From a virus: DNA of 21,514 nucleotides. The translations under genes were made by a program, and so were the position numbers. The first letter of the stretch is position 1, and every line of letters begins with the position of its first letter. The notes beneath the pieces were generated by a model, which saw nothing but the letters and a program-made list of their open reading frames with translations, searched no databases and was not told the DNA's origin. Shown here one piece after another: positions 5,865 through 12,704 of this stretch. The stretch covers positions 1 through 21,514 of the IMG/VR virus record IMGVR_UViG_3300042519_000984. One strand, written 5' to 3'.

Positions 5865-6085
5865 GCTGTCGTGTCTGGTGAGTGCTCCTCGAACTCGATC
5901 AGCATATCAAGATAGTGGCGAGCCTTCTTCAAGTCCTCGACCCCACCCTTCGATCTCCAGCGGGAGATGTACTTGATGGCATTCCCTTCCATAAACCCGA
6001 TGCCGTTCTTCATGATGTACTCGATGGGCTGGATGGGCATCTCTTTGTAATGGTTGCCGCCGACCTGAATGTTTAAGCTGCTCAT
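5861..6085 (-). CDS. DUF3310 family protein
   Basis: This 74-residue protein matches DUF3310: 'QVGGNHYKEMPIQPIEYI', then 'GFMEGNAIKYISRW', 'KGGVEDLKKARHYL' and a final acidic helix. The family is very common in tailed phages of many hosts and usually lies among DNA-metabolism genes. Its function is not known, although it is sometimes found fused to or beside nucleotide-processing enzymes. The whole domain is present and of normal length. It is coupled by ATGA overlaps to both neighbours (6082-6085 upstream, 5861-5864 downstream). Confidence 0.93.
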   Translation of the reverse strand: MSSLNIQVGGNHYKEMPIQPIEYIMKNGIGFMEGNAIKYISRWRSKGGVEDLKKARHYLDMLIEFEEHSPDTTA

Positions 6086-6321
6086 TTTTCGAGATCCCTG
6101 TTGATTCTGTTTCGTTTGTATGCTTGAACCTGATTGTCTGCCTTGTCGCTCAGGCCAAGGATTGTGCCGTGGTACGGGTTCTTTCTTTGCAGCTTAGCCA
6201 CAGCTACGCTGGTACTCAGACTGATCTTGGCATCATGCTTCATTTTCTTGAATGGGTCGCCGCCATTCTTGGCGTGTTCCTCATCGGTGTACTGCTTCCA
6301 GTTAAATGCGTTGACGGTCAT
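6082..6321 (-). CDS. Small basic hypothetical protein
   Basis: This 79-residue protein has a basic C-terminal half ('GLSDKADNQVQAYKRNRINRDLEK') and a short aromatic N-terminus (MTVNAFNWKQYTDEEH). I chose the ATG at 6321 because it overlaps the stop of the upstream gene (ATGA, 6318-6321). A longer frame from 6408 would lie inside that gene. An SD-like AAAGGG lies somewhat far upstream, so translation may depend on coupling. The family is not recognised. Confidence 0.6.
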   Translation of the reverse strand: MTVNAFNWKQYTDEEHAKNGGDPFKKMKHDAKISLSTSVAVAKLQRKNPYHGTILGLSDKADNQVQAYKRNRINRDLEK

Positions 6322-6656
6322 GCCCCGTATCCCTTTCGTTCTGTTCTCTCGTTTGCCTGAGTCGTCTGCCACACCGCAACTCCCAGCTTCAGTATCTCCA
6401 GCTCCCACCTCAGCTTCTCAACAATCTCTGTTGATGTCCGAAGATCTGTCAGCAGTTGCAGGTACTTTGGGTCTGCGCGAGCCTCTCTGTCCTGTGCTGC
6501 TGCCGTCTTGAATCCCAGGGCGTCATACTGTTTCATCAGGATTGCAAGCAAAGACTCCCTATATTTTTCCAGATAGTTCTTGGTGGCCTGCTCTGTTGCA
6601 TACAGACCAGCCTTGTCTCGCATCTCAGCGAGTCTTGCCTCTGCCTTTTCGTACAT
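6318..6656 (-). CDS. Helical coiled-coil hypothetical protein
   Basis: This 112-residue protein is predicted nearly all helical, with heptad-like patterns from 'YEKAEARLAEMRDKAGL' to 'TSTEIVEKLRWELEILKLGVAVW'. It contains 'NYLEKYRESLLAILMKQYDALGFKTAAAQDREARA', a segment I have seen in phage helical hypothetical proteins near recombination or replication genes. No catalytic residues are apparent, so it may be a structural or adaptor protein. The start at 6656 has AAGGAC about ten bases upstream and overlaps the previous gene by 32 bases. Confidence 0.65.
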   Translation of the reverse strand: MYEKAEARLAEMRDKAGLYATEQATKNYLEKYRESLLAILMKQYDALGFKTAAAQDREARADPKYLQLLTDLRTSTEIVEKLRWELEILKLGVAVWQTTQANERTERKGYGA

Positions 6657-6891
6657 TTGGTAGTGTCCTTGGTTGTGGGAATGTGTCTTTGGTTATTTCA
6701 AATGCGCTGTTGACGACAGATTTCTTTCCGATCTCCTTCCCGGTAGCAAGATCCTTCGCCCAGATTAACTTCGACCCGGGGTACTTTGCATTAACCTCGT
6801 CCATCAGTTTCGCAAGATCGGGAAACTCTTCTCTGTTTTTGCGGCGCTTCTCCTCATTGATCTGTTCTCTGATCTGTGCTTCATCGTTCAT
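6625..6891 (-). CDS. Small charged hypothetical protein
   Basis: This 88-residue protein begins with a highly charged helix (MNDEAQIREQINEEKRRKNREE), continues with 'LAKLMDEVNAKYPGSKLIWAKDLATGKEIG' and ends in a basic, proline-containing tail (RTLPNVRKGRGKTR) suited to nucleic-acid contact. The ATG at 6891 has AGGAGG nine bases upstream and was chosen over a TTG six bases earlier. It overlaps the upstream gene by 11 bases. No family is recognised. Confidence 0.65.
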   Translation of the reverse strand: MNDEAQIREQINEEKRRKNREEFPDLAKLMDEVNAKYPGSKLIWAKDLATGKEIGKKSVVNSAFEITKDTFPQPRTLPNVRKGRGKTR

Positions 6892-7426
6892 TTCCAAAAG
6901 CCTCCTGCATTTTTTGTAAAGCCTCGCTGATCGCCAAGTCCTTGGTGGTCTTCAGTCCCTCGATCTCTTTGCACAAACGCTCAAGCTCTGCGCCACTTCT
7001 TGGAACTCCGAAGTCCATGACGTGACGCGAAGCCTGCTTCAGTGCGGCAAGGCGAATGTTGTCAATGCGAATGGCTGTTGCCTTATCCACATCCTTGGTC
7101 ATCTCAAGTTGGAACGCCAAGTCTTTGACTGCCGCCTTGTAATCTCGAAGCTCGGACTCCAGCGTTGCAATCCGTGAGCGGTCATTGATGTGAAACTCTT
7201 TCACCATCTTATTGATTGCATCCACAATTATTTCTTCACCGTGTAGCATGAAATCAAATTGAGTAATTGTGATTCTGTTTCTTTTTGTTTCGGAGAAACA
7301 GATAACCTCAAGAGTGCTGTTATGTAAGTGCTCTTCAAATCGAACCTGAACGCTGTACAGGGATGCCCTTTGGATGGCATCGGCCACGGCAGGGTGCGCT
7401 TCAAATCCCGGTGCTGACTTGCTCAT
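6881..7426 (-). CDS. Helical hypothetical protein with central coiled coil
   Basis: This is a 181-residue protein. Residues 1-75 mix strands and helices ('SLYSVQVRFEEHLHNSTLEVICFSE', 'ITITQFDFMLHGEEI'). From about residue 80 to the end it is a charged helix with coiled-coil character ('IATLESELRDYKAAVKDLAFQLE', 'ELERLCKEIEGLK'). I do not recognise it. Its start overlaps the helicase stop (ATGA, 7423-7426), so it is co-translated with the helicase and could be a partner of it, but that is only suggested by position. Confidence 0.65.
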   Translation of the reverse strand: MSKSAPGFEAHPAVADAIQRASLYSVQVRFEEHLHNSTLEVICFSETKRNRITITQFDFMLHGEEIIVDAINKMVKEFHINDRSRIATLESELRDYKAAVKDLAFQLEMTKDVDKATAIRIDNIRLAALKQASRHVMDFGVPRSGAELERLCKEIEGLKTTKDLAISEALQKMQEAFGNER

Positions 7427-8367
7427 ATTGCCACTCCTTCGTCATCCATATATCTGGAATAGTTGTAGATCATCGGCTGGTGTGGTCGCTCAGAATACGA
7501 GCAAGCACCAGACAGATAGAACAAGCCGACCTTACCTTCCCAGTCGCCATGTCTGTTCTTGTCGCAGACCATGATGGCATCCGGCATCTCCTCGTCAACG
7601 TCCTTGCCTGACTGCTTCGCCTGTTCTTTGCGTTTATTGCGCCACACGGTAAAGCACTGGTCAACCTGATCGACGATGGCCCCGCTACCTTTCGCATCCA
7701 TCTTGCCCGGTATCTGCATCTCATCACCCAGCTTGCGGCTGTGGTGAATCAGGTGGACATGGACATTGAAGTCTTGAGCAAAGGCGCAGACAGAATCAAC
7801 GAAAGCCTTCTGCCCGTTGTAGTCATCCTCGCCCTTCACCACCTTCATCAGCGAGTCAACAACGAAGTGTTGGATACCCAGCTTCTTCGCGGCGTAGCGC
7901 ATGATCGACAGCATGTGGTTCGGGTCTGTCTGTCCCATCTTGTCGTACAGCCACAACTTACCAGTGGCGTGACTGAGAACGCCATCAACGAATCTGGGTG
8001 CTGGTGTTGGTGATGCTGCCGCCTGTTTGCACATGCGAGCAAGGGTCGCCCGTGGCTTCATCTCGAAGCTGGCAATACAAACCTTCTGGTTCTGATGCAA
8101 GAAGCCAAGCATGACGTGGCTGGTCAACAGGCTTTTGCCGTGACCATTGATGCCCATCCACAGGCTGACTTCGCCCGGACGAAAACGGATGTGATCAAAC
8201 GTCTTTGGCCAAGGCAGTGTCGCGCCAGTAACCATCTCCTCGCCAGACAGTAGGGCAATCGTTTCATCGCGGTAGGCTTTGGGCGCAACGATCTTGTCCT
8301 TGTCATGAGGCTCACTGGCGTACTCAGCAAAGTCAAAGGTGTCTTCCGAAAAAATCATTTCATTCAT
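7423..8367 (-). CDS. DnaB-type replicative helicase, RecA-fold domain
   Basis: This 314-residue protein has the RecA-like ATPase core of the DnaB/T7 gp4 helicase group, which unwinds DNA ahead of the phage replisome as a ring. The Walker A loop is 'GINGHGKS' (residues 72-79). A Walker B-like strand is 'QHFVVDSLMKV' (about 165-175), followed by the conserved histidine strand 'HVHLIHHSRK' (about 205-214). The late segment 'CDKNRHGDWEG' matches the KNR-G motif near the C-terminus of DnaB domains. About 60 short residues precede the ATPase core. The DnaB N-terminal primase-binding domain is absent and there is no primase domain, so priming must come from another protein. It is coupled to genes on both sides by ATGA overlaps. 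Confidence 0.9.
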   Translation of the reverse strand: MNEMIFSEDTFDFAEYASEPHDKDKIVAPKAYRDETIALLSGEEMVTGATLPWPKTFDHIRFRPGEVSLWMGINGHGKSLLTSHVMLGFLHQNQKVCIASFEMKPRATLARMCKQAAASPTPAPRFVDGVLSHATGKLWLYDKMGQTDPNHMLSIMRYAAKKLGIQHFVVDSLMKVVKGEDDYNGQKAFVDSVCAFAQDFNVHVHLIHHSRKLGDEMQIPGKMDAKGSGAIVDQVDQCFTVWRNKRKEQAKQSGKDVDEEMPDAIMVCDKNRHGDWEGKVGLFYLSGACSYSERPHQPMIYNYSRYMDDEGVAI

Positions 8368-8837
8368 ATAGGACTTTCAATATCTAAAAAGAACGGCACT
8401 TCGTATGGGAACAGATTTCTGTAGATGTTTGTTTCGGGGTGGGTCGGCAGCAAAAGGTTCGGGTCGCCGATGATCTCTGGCGTGTGCGTCATGTGTGCGC
8501 CAGCCTTGAGACTGGTGTTCCACAAAAACAAAGATCCGATAAAGCCCATGCTCGACTCTCGATCACCAACAGATTTGTTCTTTGCGATCTCCAAAGCGAA
8601 GGCTTTCACCTTGTCCTTGTTGCACGTCGAGTCATAGACCAAGCAGATTTGCAGATCACGAACCCATCTCCACTCTTGGTTCTTCGGGTGGATTTCTTGG
8701 TTAGGATATATCTGCCAGCGTCCAGTGGTCAGCTCACCGATCATGGAAACCATGATCATTTCTGTCGGCTTGAATCCTGAGATACGCATATCCCACAACC
8801 TCTGTGCATCGCCTCCCGGAAATATCAATTCATTCAT
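8364..8837 (-). CDS. Conserved phage hypothetical preceding the helicase gene
   Basis: This 157-residue protein contains 'LWDMRISGFKPTEMIMVSMIGEL', 'WRWVRDLQICLVYD' and 'GDPNLLLPTHPE'. It reads as a mixed alpha/beta fold with an opening helix. I recall similar proteins in other phages beside replication genes, always unnamed. No nuclease, ATPase or DNA-binding motif is clear. The start overlaps the stop of the upstream helix-turn-helix gene (ATGA, 8834-8837), and its stop overlaps the helicase start, suggesting a helicase loader or accessory role, which is an inference from position only. Confidence 0.65.
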   Translation of the reverse strand: MNELIFPGGDAQRLWDMRISGFKPTEMIMVSMIGELTTGRWQIYPNQEIHPKNQEWRWVRDLQICLVYDSTCNKDKVKAFALEIAKNKSVGDRESSMGFIGSLFLWNTSLKAGAHMTHTPEIIGDPNLLLPTHPETNIYRNLFPYEVPFFLDIESPI

Positions 8838-9187
8838 GCGGCCATCCTTTGAATCATTTCGAGGCTGTGCTTCTTTGACCGGCTTCTTGCCGCACGCTCA
8901 GCCATGCTCATCCTCTGTCTCTTTGCATCCTTGCCCTCACCGATCTTGTAAACCTTGATCGAGTCTCTGCCATAGATGTCCTTCTCCCACCCGCAGATGT
9001 GAACCGCGCCAACAGAGTGAAGCTCCCTTGTGTACTGGAGAACGGTGACGTAGTGAAGCCCAGTGTGCTCGGCCAACTCCTTGCATGTGTAGATTCCTTC
9101 GAGCATGGCCTTGATGAGATGCGCCTGAGAAATGGCATTGATCTTGATGATTTTCTTGCCCTTGTTTCGTGGTGGTACTGGACTCAT
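8834..9187 (-). CDS. Winged helix-turn-helix protein
   Basis: This 117-residue protein carries a DNA-binding helix-turn-helix at about residues 20-60: 'AHLIKAMLEGIYTCKELAEHTGLHYVTVLQYTRELHSVG', followed by a wing-like 'AVHICGWEKDIYGRDSIKVYKIG'. The C-terminus is strongly basic (KRQRMSMAERAARSRSKKH), which adds DNA affinity. The start at 9187 has a strong SD (GGAGGGAAAGA) and overlaps the upstream stop (ATGA, 9184-9187); a longer start at 9211 would lie inside that gene. It may bind the replication origin or act as a transcription regulator; the sequence does not decide. Confidence 0.75.
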   Translation of the reverse strand: MSPVPPRNKGKKIIKINAISQAHLIKAMLEGIYTCKELAEHTGLHYVTVLQYTRELHSVGAVHICGWEKDIYGRDSIKVYKIGEGKDAKRQRMSMAERAARSRSKKHSLEMIQRMAA

Positions 9188-9402
9188 TCTTTCCCTCCAG
9201 TCATTGCCCATTGCCTTGCTTTCTCTGCCATGAACAAACCCTCTGCTCGGGTCATCTTGGACGAACGCACAAACAGCTCCCCTTCAAAGTCGTACCCAAT
9301 AACCATCACATCGGTCAGCTCCATTTGCAGTGCGGACTGCAATGCTTGTTCAGCCGTGTAGTTCGTGGACGCTGGTAGAGCGGTTACCTTTTCGTTGTTC
9401 AT
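9184..9402 (-). CDS. Small conserved phage hypothetical
   Basis: This 72-residue protein has a strand-turn-strand 'TDVMVIGYDFEGELFVRSS' followed by a helix 'MTRAEGLFMAEKARQWAM'. Such compact proteins recur in tailed phages and prophages beside replication genes and have no known function. The ATG at 9402 is preferred over 9408: it overlaps the upstream stop (ATGA, 9399-9402) and AGGGGG lies at proper spacing before it. A much longer frame from 9510 would run inside the DUF1376 gene. Confidence 0.65.
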   Translation of the reverse strand: MNNEKVTALPASTNYTAEQALQSALQMELTDVMVIGYDFEGELFVRSSKMTRAEGLFMAEKARQWAMTGGKE

Positions 9403-10070
9403 ATCCATCCCCCTGTCACAGATGCCGCTTCCTCGGTCTCGTCTTCCCATCGGCGTTGGTTCAGCCATGTGCTGGGAAATGGGATGAACTGTCCGTTGTC
9501 CTTCGTCCAATCCGTGGACAACTTCGATCTCTCGACTGCCGCCACCATCTTGGTCAAAGTCTGTTCGTCAGGATTGATCTTCGTGAATGCCTTCAATGCC
9601 TCAGCCTTCGCTGTCTTGCGGGGATAGGCTGACCAGAAGGATTCAAACCCAACCACAGGGGTAGATGGTTTACTGGTTCTTTGGTTCTTTGGTTTACTGG
9701 TTGCGTCCTGAAACGGTTCTGATTTCAGTTCTGCAATCAGTTCTGATCTCAGAGATTTCTTTTCTACCTTGGCCTTGTTCGCACGTCTGGCTGAGTCTGC
9801 CTTGCCGTGGTACTTGGTGATCTCGAAGTCGCAACGCTGGTTTGTCCAGCCGGAATCCTCAAGGGTGAAGAACTCATTAAGCACGGCGGTAACCTCATCC
9901 ACGTTGTCAGGCATGGCGATGAGTCGAGCCGCCCGAGCAGGGTCTGCTGGCAGTGGCTGTTCTTCGGTGTAGTAGGTGTCGATCAGACGGCGGTAAGCCA
10001 AGTCTTCGAGAAGGGTGAGATGCCTCGTCTTGGTGAGGTAGTCACGAATGTGGAACTGATAACTGAACAT
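9399..10070 (-). CDS. DUF1376 family phage replication-type protein
   Basis: This 223-residue protein begins with a DUF1376 domain at about residues 1-90: 'YQFHIRDYLTKTRHLTLLEDLAYRRLIDTYY', 'EEQPLPAD' and 'FFTLEDSGWTNQRCDFEIT'. A basic linker (KAKVEKKSLRSE) and low-complexity stretch follow. The C-terminal region 'FESFWSAYPRKTAKAEALKAF' with 'PSTWLNQRRWEDE' matches the tail common in phage O-like/YdaU-type replication proteins. These proteins are thought to recognise the origin and recruit helicase, although DUF1376 itself has no proven activity. It is first in the replication operon, with SD AAAGGA upstream of 10070, as expected for an initiator gene. Confidence 0.88.
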   Translation of the reverse strand: MFSYQFHIRDYLTKTRHLTLLEDLAYRRLIDTYYTEEQPLPADPARAARLIAMPDNVDEVTAVLNEFFTLEDSGWTNQRCDFEITKYHGKADSARRANKAKVEKKSLRSELIAELKSEPFQDATSKPKNQRTSKPSTPVVGFESFWSAYPRKTAKAEALKAFTKINPDEQTLTKMVAAVERSKLSTDWTKDNGQFIPFPSTWLNQRRWEDETEEAASVTGGWI

Positions 10071-10098
10071 GCAATCCTTTCAGACCTTTCTTTTGAAA

Positions 10099-10188
10099 CC
10101 CCGAAGGGGCAGGGAACACTGGCCGAAAGGAAGAAACTACCAGTGCTTTCAGCAATCGGAGCGACCAATTACCTACCCTGCGGGGTGG
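10099..10188. repeat. Three consecutive short inverted repeats
   Basis: CCCC-GAA-GGGG lies at 10099-10109. CACTGG (10117-10122) pairs with CCAGTG (10140-10145) across 17 bases. CTACCC (10173-10178) pairs with GGGTGG (10183-10188), allowing one G-T pair, around a TGCG loop. They lie in the leader of the minus-strand operon and could be operator sites or RNA hairpins controlling it. The stems are short (4-6 bp), so each alone could be chance. Confidence 0.5.
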
Positions 10189-10266
10189 AGTATCAGGGAT
10201 GCAGAAAATAATTGCAAGTGATACCTTATTGGTTTACTTGGTCTTTGCTGGAGTTTCTTGGAATTG

Positions 10267-10294
10267 ACTATATAATCAAACAAAAAACTGGCAA
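10267..10294 (-). promoter_or_regulatory. Candidate sigma-70-type promoter for the replication operon
   Basis: Read on the minus strand, TTGCCA (10294-10289) is followed after 16 bases by TATAGT (10272-10267). Both hexamers are close to the sigma-70 consensus TTGACA/TATAAT. Transcription would begin near 10260, leaving a leader of about 190 bases, with the three inverted repeats, before the DUF1376 start. Confidence 0.45.
10271..10276 (+). promoter_or_regulatory. Candidate -10 hexamer for the recombination operon
   Basis: A perfect TATAAT occurs on the plus strand at 10271-10276, about 75 bases before the annealing-protein start. No good -35 hexamer lies 16-18 bases upstream, so it may need an activator or may be chance in AT-rich DNA. 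It overlaps the candidate minus-strand -10 site, so the two directions could exclude each other. Confidence 0.35.
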
Positions 10295-10350
10295 AAGCCA
10301 CAGAACATTGCTATCATAATCTTGTCACTGCATCAACGAAAGGAAACGCT

Positions 10351-11136
10351 ATGTCCGACAATTCAGAACAACAAGCCCAAGACTTCATGCAAGTCTGGAA
10401 CTCAGCCTGCACCACAGACCCCCGCCATGTAAAGCAGTTCAGTCGAGGCGGCGGCTTCTCCGGCACGGCCATCAATCACACCTACCAAATCCGCAAGGCC
10501 ACTGAAATGTGGGGGCCTATGGGTGGTCTTTGGGGTGTCAAGATTATCGAGCAAGGTCTGTTACCCGGCACTCCAATTATCCTTGAAGACATGGAGCAGG
10601 CATGGGAATCGAATGGTGACGAGCGCATCTTGGTCAGGCAGACCGTCAAGAAGCACATGGTTGCTCAGGAGTCCGTCCACTTTGTCCGCATCCAACTGCA
10701 CTTCCCCCGCTTCGCAAAGAACGACAAGGGCGACGATGTTCACATTGGCACTGGAACCGTGGAGCATTTCGGCCAGACCACCTTTGTTGGCAAGAACAAG
10801 AACGGCTACTTCACGGACGAGGAAGCTCCAAAGAAATCCCTGACAGATGCCATCGGCAAGGCGCTGTCCATGCTGGGCTTCTCGGCTGACGTGTACCTCG
10901 GCCTGTTCGATGACAACAAGTATGTCAATGACCGCAAGGCAGAAGTTGCCAAGGCTGGTGCGGCCAAGCCAGAGATCAAGGCCAAGATGACCGCCGAGCA
11001 GGTCGAGGCATTGAAGATCCGCCTGTCTGGATGCCTGTCTGTGGACACCCTGCGCGGACAGTTCGCCCTTCTGTCGGATGAAGAGAAGGCTGTGACCGAG
11101 GAGTTCTGCAAGGCTTTGGCCAAGGGTCTGGAATGA
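10351..11136 (+). CDS. Rad52/ERF-like single-strand DNA annealing protein
   Basis: This 261-residue protein lies directly before a YqaJ-type exonuclease and SSB, the standard phage recombination trio. The core has 'HTYQIRKATEMWGPMGGLWGVK' early and, at about residues 161-193, 'KKSLTDAIGKALSMLGFSADVYLG'. The latter matches the conserved DA-x-KALSxLGF helix of ERF/Sak/Rad52-superfamily annealing proteins. The C-terminal 60 residues are helical and charged. By analogy the protein coats resected single strands and anneals homologous DNA for repair or end joining. The start at 10351 has an AAAGGAAA SD. The stop overlaps the exonuclease start (ATGA, 11133-11136). The exact annealing-protein family is not certain. 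Confidence 0.8.
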   Translation: MSDNSEQQAQDFMQVWNSACTTDPRHVKQFSRGGGFSGTAINHTYQIRKATEMWGPMGGLWGVKIIEQGLLPGTPIILEDMEQAWESNGDERILVRQTVKKHMVAQESVHFVRIQLHFPRFAKNDKGDDVHIGTGTVEHFGQTTFVGKNKNGYFTDEEAPKKSLTDAIGKALSMLGFSADVYLGLFDDNKYVNDRKAEVAKAGAAKPEIKAKMTAEQVEALKIRLSGCLSVDTLRGQFALLSDEEKAVTEEFCKALAKGLE

Positions 11137-11753
11137 ATCCGCACCAGAAGACAGAGCAGTGGCACAAAGATCGGGAGGGGAAGCTGACGGCTTCTGCTTT
11201 TGGTCAGGCCGCTGGCCTCGGCCCGGGGTCGCGCCAGCAACTGTGGCGGAGGATGATGGGATTGGAGGAGGCGTTCACTGGAAACGCTGCAACAGATTGG
11301 GGTGAACAGAATGAGGATAAAGCGATTGAGGATTACCGCCGTCTCCATCTGGAATCGGGCGATGCCATTGATCTGGTGGGGTTCATACCGCATCCGTCGC
11401 TGGCTTGGCTTGGTGGTTCACCCGATTTTCTTGTTGGGGGTGCGGGGCTGGGCGAGGTCAAATGCCCGTTCACCCAAGTCCTCTATCCCGAAATTCCACC
11501 GTACTACATGGCGCAGATTCAGGGCGGGATGCAAATCACAGGACGAACGTACTGCGACTTCGTGGTATGGACGCCGGAAGTAATGTCTGTCACCAGAGTG
11601 GACAGGTCAGAGAAGTATTGGGACTGGCTGCACCTGCGGCTGGCTGACTTTTGGTGTTGGGTGGTAGCCCAAGTCGAGCCACCAAGAGAAAAGAAATCCC
11701 AACCACCAAAGCTCGAAATCAATGCTGCAACTCTTTACAAACTGAAGGACTAA
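11133..11753 (+). CDS. YqaJ-like (lambda-exonuclease fold) viral recombination exonuclease
   Basis: This 206-residue protein fits YqaJ/lambda-type exonucleases, which resect double-strand ends to give single strands for the annealing protein. The N-terminus has 'KLTASAFGQAAGLG', as in the family's (L/I)TAS motif. 'TDWGEQNEDKAIEDYR' supplies the glutamate near residues 58-61, 'GGSPDFLV' places Asp98, and 'GLGEVKCP' places Glu108 and Lys110, forming the PD-(D/E)xK metal site. 'YYMAQIQGGMQITG' is the expected following helix. The length is normal for the family. It starts within the upstream stop and is followed by ssb after three bases. Confidence 0.93.
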   Translation: MNPHQKTEQWHKDREGKLTASAFGQAAGLGPGSRQQLWRRMMGLEEAFTGNAATDWGEQNEDKAIEDYRRLHLESGDAIDLVGFIPHPSLAWLGGSPDFLVGGAGLGEVKCPFTQVLYPEIPPYYMAQIQGGMQITGRTYCDFVVWTPEVMSVTRVDRSEKYWDWLHLRLADFWCWVVAQVEPPREKKSQPPKLEINAATLYKLKD

Positions 11754-11756
11754 ATC

Positions 11757-12167
11757 ATGGCTCATTTAACTGGTGTATTTCGTATCGGACGCGATGCCGC
11801 TATTCGGCAAACAGCAAAGGGCGACAGCGTTGCCAATCTCTCCTTGGCCTACAACTACGGGCATAAGGGCGAGGACGGCAAGCGCCCATCACAGTGGGTT
11901 GACGGAAGCCTGTGGGGTAAACGCGCCGACGCACTGGCCGAGTATCTGGTCAAGGGTCAACAGATCTTTGCCGTCATCAATGACATCCACATTGAGGAGT
12001 ATCAGAAGAACGATGGCTCCACCGGCACGAAGCTGACTGGCAGCATCGGCGAGATCGAACTGATTGGCGGATCTGGACAGAAGGAACAGAAGCCTGCGCC
12101 GAAGCAGGAACCAAAGCCAGCACCCAGCGGCAGCTTTGATGACATGTCCGATGACATCCCATTCTGA
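11757..12167 (+). CDS. ssb: Single-stranded DNA-binding protein
   Basis: This 136-residue protein has an OB-fold over about residues 1-105 ('LTGVFRIGRDAAIRQTAKGDSV', 'WVDGSLWGKRADALAEYLVKGQQIFAV', 'GTKLTGSIGEIELIGG'). A lysine/proline/glutamine linker follows, and the protein ends in the acidic tip 'DDMSDDIPF'. The tip is the conserved SSB tail that contacts partner proteins such as helicases and exonucleases. SSB protects single strands during replication and recombination. It follows the exonuclease with a three-base gap and is likely cotranscribed with it and the annealing protein. Confidence 0.95.
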   Translation: MAHLTGVFRIGRDAAIRQTAKGDSVANLSLAYNYGHKGEDGKRPSQWVDGSLWGKRADALAEYLVKGQQIFAVINDIHIEEYQKNDGSTGTKLTGSIGEIELIGGSGQKEQKPAPKQEPKPAPSGSFDDMSDDIPF

Positions 12168-12177
12168 TCAATAAGAT

Positions 12178-12501
12178 ATGAATCCTATTGTCAAGGTAAT
12201 GATGGACAACAAGGAGCACTTCACGAGTGAATTCATGAAGTGGCTCCCTGAGAACCTTCATGTGTGGGACGCATTCGTGGAGGAGGCAATGAAGATTCGC
12301 CGCCGTGGATACAAGCACTACTCGGCAAGAACCATTGTCCATGTGTTGAGACACCACTCTGCAATCTCGGAGACGAGCAGCGAGTGGAAGATCAACAACA
12401 ACCACAGTCCGTATCTAGCGCGACTGTTCGACCTCATGTTCCCCGGCTTTGTTGGGATGTGGGAGTACCGTGAAACCAAGAAAGTGACTGCAAGCAAATG
12501 A
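12178..12501 (+). CDS. Conserved hypothetical, 107 residues
   Basis: This protein has the distinctive run 'WLPENLHVWDAFVEEAMKIRRRG', 'YKHYSARTIVHVLRHHSAISE' and 'WKINNNHSPYLARLFDLMFP'. I recall similar phage and bacterial hypothetical proteins with the same HYSARTI and KINNN signatures but no function. The HYSARTI helix is basic and might contact DNA. It follows ssb by ten bases and overlaps the next gene start (ATGA at 12498), so it belongs to the recombination operon. A DNA-related role is likely only by association. Confidence 0.7.
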   Translation: MNPIVKVMMDNKEHFTSEFMKWLPENLHVWDAFVEEAMKIRRRGYKHYSARTIVHVLRHHSAISETSSEWKINNNHSPYLARLFDLMFPGFVGMWEYRETKKVTASK

Positions 12502-12704
12502 AACAGCAACGTATCTACATCGTCGGCCACGGCCAAACAATCCGTCTGGTTCGCGCCGCCCACCGATCACAGGCTTTGAACCATGTGGCAAAGTCCATCA
12601 TCAACGTCAAGGTTGCAAATCAAGATGAGTTGGTTGATGCGCTGAGCCGACAGATTGCAATCGAGAACGCCAGTGATGGCGAGCAAGGAGAGTTAGAAGT
12701 ATGA
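12498..12704 (+). CDS. Small hypothetical, 68 residues
   Basis: This 68-residue protein has a strand-helix pattern: 'RIYIVGHGQTIRLVRAAHRSQALNHVAKSIINVKVANQDELVDALSRQ'. I have seen similar short sequences in phages, always unnamed. The middle is basic and the last 15 residues are acidic. Its start overlaps the preceding stop and its stop overlaps the next start (ATGA at 12701), consistent with coupled translation. No activity can be assigned. Confidence 0.65.
   Translation: MKQQRIYIVGHGQTIRLVRAAHRSQALNHVAKSIINVKVANQDELVDALSRQIAIENASDGEQGELEV

Larger units (their letters stand above)
10071..10350. promoter_or_regulatory. Divergent control region between the two early operons
   Basis: The 280 bases between the DUF1376 gene (leftward) and the annealing-protein gene (rightward) form the only long gap in the window. 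The left two thirds is GC-rich and carries three short inverted repeats; the right third (about 10255-10320) is AT-rich with TATAAT and TATAGT-like hexamers on both strands. The leader before 10351 has a clear SD (GAAAGGAAACGCT). The layout fits an early control region with operators and overlapping promoters. Part of it could also serve as an origin; no iterons are evident. Confidence 0.7.

Noticed and set aside
10099-10109. CCCC-GAA-GGGG as a rho-independent terminator
   Set aside because: The stem is four base pairs with no following T-run on either strand, and it lies in the leader between divergent operons where a terminator is not expected.
10199-10267. Possible 22-codon hydrophobic leader peptide in the divergent control region
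   Set aside because: There is only a weak SD, it lies upstream of the plus-strand -10 candidate, and its overlap with promoter elements makes translation unlikely. No support beyond an open frame.
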